A stretch of DNA of 64,000 bases from assembly GCA_031213475.1 (NCBI GenBank), contig JARUPZ010000016.1:2413140-2477139 (forward strand), read 5' to 3'. The translations under genes and the position numbers were made by a program. Source of the DNA: Nereocystis luetkeana. Lineage: Eukaryota; Sar; Phaeophyceae; Laminariales; Laminariaceae. Positions 24,701-30,700 of this stretch are shown here, piece after piece (position 1 is the first letter of the stretch; each line of letters begins with the position of its first letter). Under the pieces are notes generated by a model. That model was given only the letters and a program-made list of their open reading frames with translations. It was not told the DNA's origin and did no database searches.

Positions 24701-27700
24701 GCAAAATACGAATCGGACCCGATTTACATCGGGTACCCCCTCGGTTACAATGGTTGGGGAGCCCCCCCACCCCCCCTCCCCCTCCCCCCCCCCCCCGTCA
24801 ATGACAAATACTTGGGCTTAAGAGTGTCACTCCCTTACATATGGTTTCCCATCCCATTTATTGTCTTCGCCCGTCTTTTTCTCTTTTCCTCAGATCCGGG
24901 GCTACATACATGGCAGGCTTTTACCCCCCCCCCACTACAGTTCGTGCCTTGCGTTTTTAACGCGTGAAGACTTCAGTCCTTTCTTCCCTCGGCAACTCGC
25001 GTCTGATCCGCCCTCGCCGCGGCACACCTCCGACCGCGGATCCGTAAACAGTAATGCCGGTCCCTCCATAGTGCCGGTATACTATGCGCCGGGCAACAAG
25101 ACCAGCACTATATATATATATCGCCAACCGGTACTATATACTCCGCACACTAAGCCACACTGACCAATCCCATCTGTGCCAAACGGTTCCACAGGCACTA
25201 TATATAGGGTAGCCGGCACTAAATATGCTCAACCGGCACTACAGAGGGAACACTGCTGTAGACAGACCCAGGAATCGGGTATTGCCGGTCCAATGATGGT
25301 GTATGCCCTCAAAGCAGTATTATAAATAGTTGTACTTACGCCTTCTTCTCGGCCGCACCTGCTTGCGCAGTCACCCGTCTGTTGCCGTTTCTTATCCCGT
25401 CTGCCCTGCCTCATCGAGACAACGACGGACCAATCCGAGAAGCAAGCGCATTACATCAGAGGCTCGACCCGCTTGTTCGCCGGTGAAACACGGCGATACC
25501 GACCGCTGCCTTCATCCCTCCTTCTCTCCTTCCCCTCATTCCTTTCCCTCCCTCCCTCATTCACTCTCTCCCTCCCTCCCACATTTTCTCCCCCCCTCCC
25601 TCCCACATTTCCTCCCCCCCTCCCTCCCTGTCTCCCCTCCTTCCTCCTTCCCTCCTCCGCTCCCTCCCTCTCTTCTCCCACCCCCACCCCTTATCTCCCC
25701 CTCTCCCTCCCTTCTTCCCCCCCCCTCGCCCTCCCCCCCCTCCCTGCCACGCGCGAGGGCAAAGCTCACCTTCCCGTACATCCCTCCTCCCCAAGTGTAA
25801 AGCTCGCCCATGTCCGTCACAGCAGCTGTGTGGTAACTTCCGCACGTCGCCTGAGCCGAGACGAGACACGACGCGAGCGAGAAGCCAATCTGTCACATAT
25901 CCGAATCCGTCACATCTCCGAATCCGTCACACATCCGAATCCATTATATATACCCGAATCCATGAACATAAGCCGAAAATAGAAAGAAGTGATAGACGAG
26001 GGGAGGCGCGTTCAATCGCACAGAAAAGATGCAATAAAAAACACGAAATCAAAACACGAACGAACCCGAATGCGTCACGCGCCCGACTAATCCGTCACAC
26101 ATCCAAACCCGTCATAAGCAAACGCCAGTGGCTGACGACCAACAAGGGCTAAGGTTCAATGGGCTGCGCGTCGGAAAAATCAACTCCCGGCCCCTACTAC
26201 TACAGTTATCAGAGTAAATGGGACCAAATATTGTTAGTAAAATTAGCAATACACATAGGTTTTTGTGTGTACCGTAGGTCCTATTTAATATGGTCCCCCG
26301 TAATACCACGGTTACCACACTACAGCAGTACGTCCACCCTTTCCGAATCTCGAGCAGCCCGTGGACGATACACCGCAGCAAAAAGCTCAAAAGGCCTCTT
26401 TCCGCACGGTGGAGTTCGGCTGTGCTTTTTTTGTTTTTACTCGATTCCCTGCTTTCTGACCGCTTGAGCCTCAAGTGAGCGACTGCCTAGTCATCTAGTA
26501 TGATGCACGCAATAGCATTGACAAAAGCTGCAACTACAACAGCTATGGCAATACCACCACCACCACCGCCGCCAAAATACCACCAAGTCTCGACACCCCC
26601 CAAATCAAAGCCTCATTCTAGACGAAAGCAGCAGCCTTCTCGCCTGAACGATGCGCTGCCCCTCCAGCGCTTCCACGACGCGCGGCACGTACTTCCAGCC
26701 GTTATCGCCGTGGCCCAGGCGCCCATCGTCTCCTCGCCCCCACGTGTACACAGCGCCATCATCTATAAGGGGGTGCACGACGAAAGAAAAATATGTCAGG
26801 ACGACACCAGCACTCCCAATCAGGTCCATCATGGCAAAAAACAAAACCAGTGGGGTTGGGGGGGGAATCCCGGATGGATTTACAGTACAAAGAAAAATGC
26901 TGATAGGGATCGGGAACCGATGGACCAATAATCTGCAGATTGTTGTTGTAAAGATAATTAGGCGTTATGGTTCATGTTCTTTGGCTGGGTACGTACAATA
27001 ATTAATGGTACGTAGATCAAGTGTTTTTTTTCCGCCAGTATTGCTTTTACTTGGTTTTAACATACCTCCCTCCCCCTGCCTCGGTCTCAAAATTGAGTAC
27101 AAAATGGGGAGTGTTCGTTTTTTTGTTTCTTTACGTGCACCCCTGTTTACGCATGTGCTTATAGAGCTGGGGGTCTGCACTACGACGTAAGCCACCAACT
27201 AGTTATTAGTCGGACGAAAAGTTGGTCGTTTCCCGGAGTTTTGTGGGTCGGCACTACGACTTGAGTCGCCAACTAGTTATTAGTCGGACGAATGGTTGGT
27301 CGTTTCCCGGAGTTCTGTGGGTCTGCACTACGACTTGAGTCGCCAACTACTGTAGTTATTAGTCGGACGAATAATTGGTAATTTCCCGGAGTTCTGTGGG
27401 TCGGCACTACGACTGAAGTCACCAACCAGTTACTATTTAATAGTCGGACGAATAGTTGGTCGTTTCCCGGGGTTGCCGACTATCCGACTTGTTGGGTTTC
27501 CATATTTGTAGGAACGATTTGTTGACTGCGGGATGCATTTTTCATTTTTAGACGGATTGTGGAAAAAGCTGTGGGAAATAGGGATCAGAGGAAAGATGTG
27601 CAGAATGATGAAAAGTACGACGGAATGTGCGAGAAGTGTTCTGATGCTGGACGGGGAAACACCGAACTATGTAGAAATTTTACAAGGAGTTGCACAGGGA

Positions 27701-30700
27701 CGTACCTCATTACCTAATCCGTCCGAGGCATGAACTAACGACTTGATAGTAGCAGTCGAAGCAGCAAAGCAGGGAGTCACGGTGGGCAATGATACGGTGT
27801 CGGGATTGATGTTTACTGATGACTTCGTGGGGGTATCAGAAACAACCGAAGCATTGCAAAAGTAACTCGAAAGGCGCTACAGTAGGAATTGGAGGGTGAC
27901 GGCGTACGCCTAAAAGTGCGCAGTAGTTGTACGTAACGAAACACGATGCGAACCCGGTAAATTTCAGTTGGAAGTGGGGAGAAAGGTGAATTACCGATCG
28001 TAGACCAGTACACGTACCTTGGCGTAAACACATCAAAATACTGCTCTTGGGATAGACACACAGCATATGTAAGGGGGAACGGTAAGGCACACGTACGCAA
28101 GATGGATGCGATCCTAACGAACTCGCACCTTGACACCAGGATTAAGGTATGTATCCTGATGAATGTGATCGTACCGAAAGCTAGAATGCGCAGTAGAAAT
28201 AAGGGAAGAGGATGCGAAGCCCGTAAAACAGCTGGCAATAGTACAGATGACAGCAGCCAAAAGAATAGTAGGATGCTCAAGTTCGACGAGTAATACACAG
28301 TACTCATAACAGAACTGGTAACAGAACTGGGACCGTACCCACTAGAGGCAAACAGAGAGAGGACCCCTAACAATCTGGGAGAAGGGATCTTTGGGTTGGT
28401 AGGCTGTTCAGGTGTTTTGGTTCCTGTTGGGATCAAGGTACGGGCGAAGACCCAACCCAACCCAACCCCAGACTCTAACCTAACCCTAACCCTAACCCTA
28501 ACCCCAAACCGCAGCCAAAACGGGCCAAAACTCGCCATAAACGCGGCTGCGCCGCGTTTGCGTCGAACCAGGAAATTTCTCAGTTGCGGACGACGATTCC
28601 GAAGTGCAGACCACGCTACACATTTTTCAACTCAAAAACATCCCTAAAGATCCCTTCTCCCAGATTGCTAAACGGGGAAAGTTGAAACGGCAACATAAAT
28701 AAAGTAAGGAACGTGCCAAAAAAGAGGTCGCCAGCCATAGTTGATAGAGCTGTACCTGGTATGGGAGAAAGCAACAAAAGGGCGAGCTGGAATACTGTGG
28801 GATAGCGTAGTCGATAAAGCACGGACGGATATAGGAGCATACCAAGAAGGGCTGATGTCCGTAGACACGTTTGGGAGGTACAGGACAGAAGTAGAAAACA
28901 TTATGGGAGAGGAGGCAAAGGCTAGCGCTGAGAAATACGGTTAAATCGGAGAACTACTTGAGAGATATTCGGGGGGTTGAGCGAAGGGATAGGAATGAAA
29001 ACGTATTTGCACAGCCCAGCGGACTTCGCGAAAACGCCGAAACTGCGATTTCGTGTAGGTGACCTTGGACCTGCCAGATGTAGGAAAGAGATACGCCAGT
29101 AGCCAGGAGGAAGAAGAAGGTGCCCAGATGTGCCCGTGTGGCGAAGCAATAGAGAGTAGAACTCACATATTAATAGTAGGAAAATGTGAAATGTACAAGG
29201 AGGGACGGGATGCGTTAGAAGAGATGAGGAAAATAGACGAATGTGACACGGAGGGGTTTGGTACACTAGATAGCAGCGAGAAAAGGATCTCTATCCTAGG
29301 AGATAGCTTCCGCTCCAGAGTAATTGAAGCCTGTCCTGCGACCACGGACTGCATCGTATTGTGAGTTAATGTGAGAACAACAACAATAGATGGTGGCCAC
29401 AGGCGGCCAAACAGGAAGGGGATAAGATGAGCAAAACAATGTAATGAGCGCCCAACTGTTGGAAGTGTCTCTATTCGGATAGGGACGGTGCTGCGTCTCG
29501 AAAGGGATGCGTGGTCAACGGTCAAATGGCTACGGCAAGCAACATATGAGTATCCCCCCCCCCCCCCCATCCCCCCTCACTCCGCATAAAGGGAATGATC
29601 GTATAACGTACTGCAGTGTGTATATGGTGAGGCACCCACGAGGCAGTTGCATAGTAAAACCATTGCTGTCTCTGGAAGTAGTCACAACAGAAAACAAATC
29701 GATTCATTGACGCTGTCAGCCATATGCAAGAAACTCCGCCCCACAAGCGGTTCTTAATGTACAGGATGCAGTTCACCCTTCGTGCCACTCGCCCTACACC
29801 TCACGGTGCTTCGCGCTTGGTGCAAGCAATATCTGGTCGGTGAAAATCCATCGTGCTCCGTTCCCGCATTTAGGCATGCGAGGGTCTATGGTCATACGAC
29901 TTCGGCCGTGCATGAGATCGAGTACATCTCTCCTATCGAATACCCCCCCCCCTCCGCCTGCGGCCATGCATGAGATCGAGTACATCTCTCCTATCGAGTA
30001 CACCCCCCTCCGCCGTCGGCCGGTTTGCCTCGCATTTTGCCTGCGAGTACCTGATTGAAGTCGGCAAGTCGGCTCGCCATCAGTTGGCTTCGCCAACCAA
30101 CTTGCCGACTAAAGCGACTTATTCGGCTACCGGCATCTACCGATTAATTATTATACTAGTCTCTGATGACACCATCGAGTGTCTCGGAGGTAGAAATTAC
30201 CCCTGTGTCCGGAAATATAGGAAGCGTTGTCACAGTAATATTCAATACAAAATGTCCATATATCTCGGGGCAGAGTGGAAAAAACTTGACACTGATTAAT
30301 ACCTTGAACATCATTGATGGAGCCTTTTCGGCACTTCAAAGGGGGGGAAAAAAGGACTCTTTAACCCTTTTAGGACTGCAGTCTCGTTTACGGAACAATT
30401 GGGGACAAATTACTTGGAATATGAGTGCCTTGCCCCCAAAACGGGACTGACTGGAGTTCTCAAGGGGTTAAGAAGTGACGACGACCGCACCGGTCACTGC
30501 GTCGTGGGGGGGGGAGAGATACCAACTGGTGTCCGAGTTAGAAGGCGTCAGACGGCACGGCCGCGACCAAAACAGTGAGCGGTAGCCCCAAGAATCAGCC
30601 CTGCTTGGTCGCCGATGCTGGTCTGTGGCAAGGTGTCTCATTCGGGTACCCACAGGATGCAGCTTGTACGATACTCCGCTCAGATTAGACTCCACCGTAG

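Noticed and set aside
30166-30330. Frame reading VEITPVSGNIGSVVTVIF, faintly like an IPT/TIG domain start
   Set aside because: Only about 50 codons, no supporting splice sites, followed by a MITE-2; too weak.
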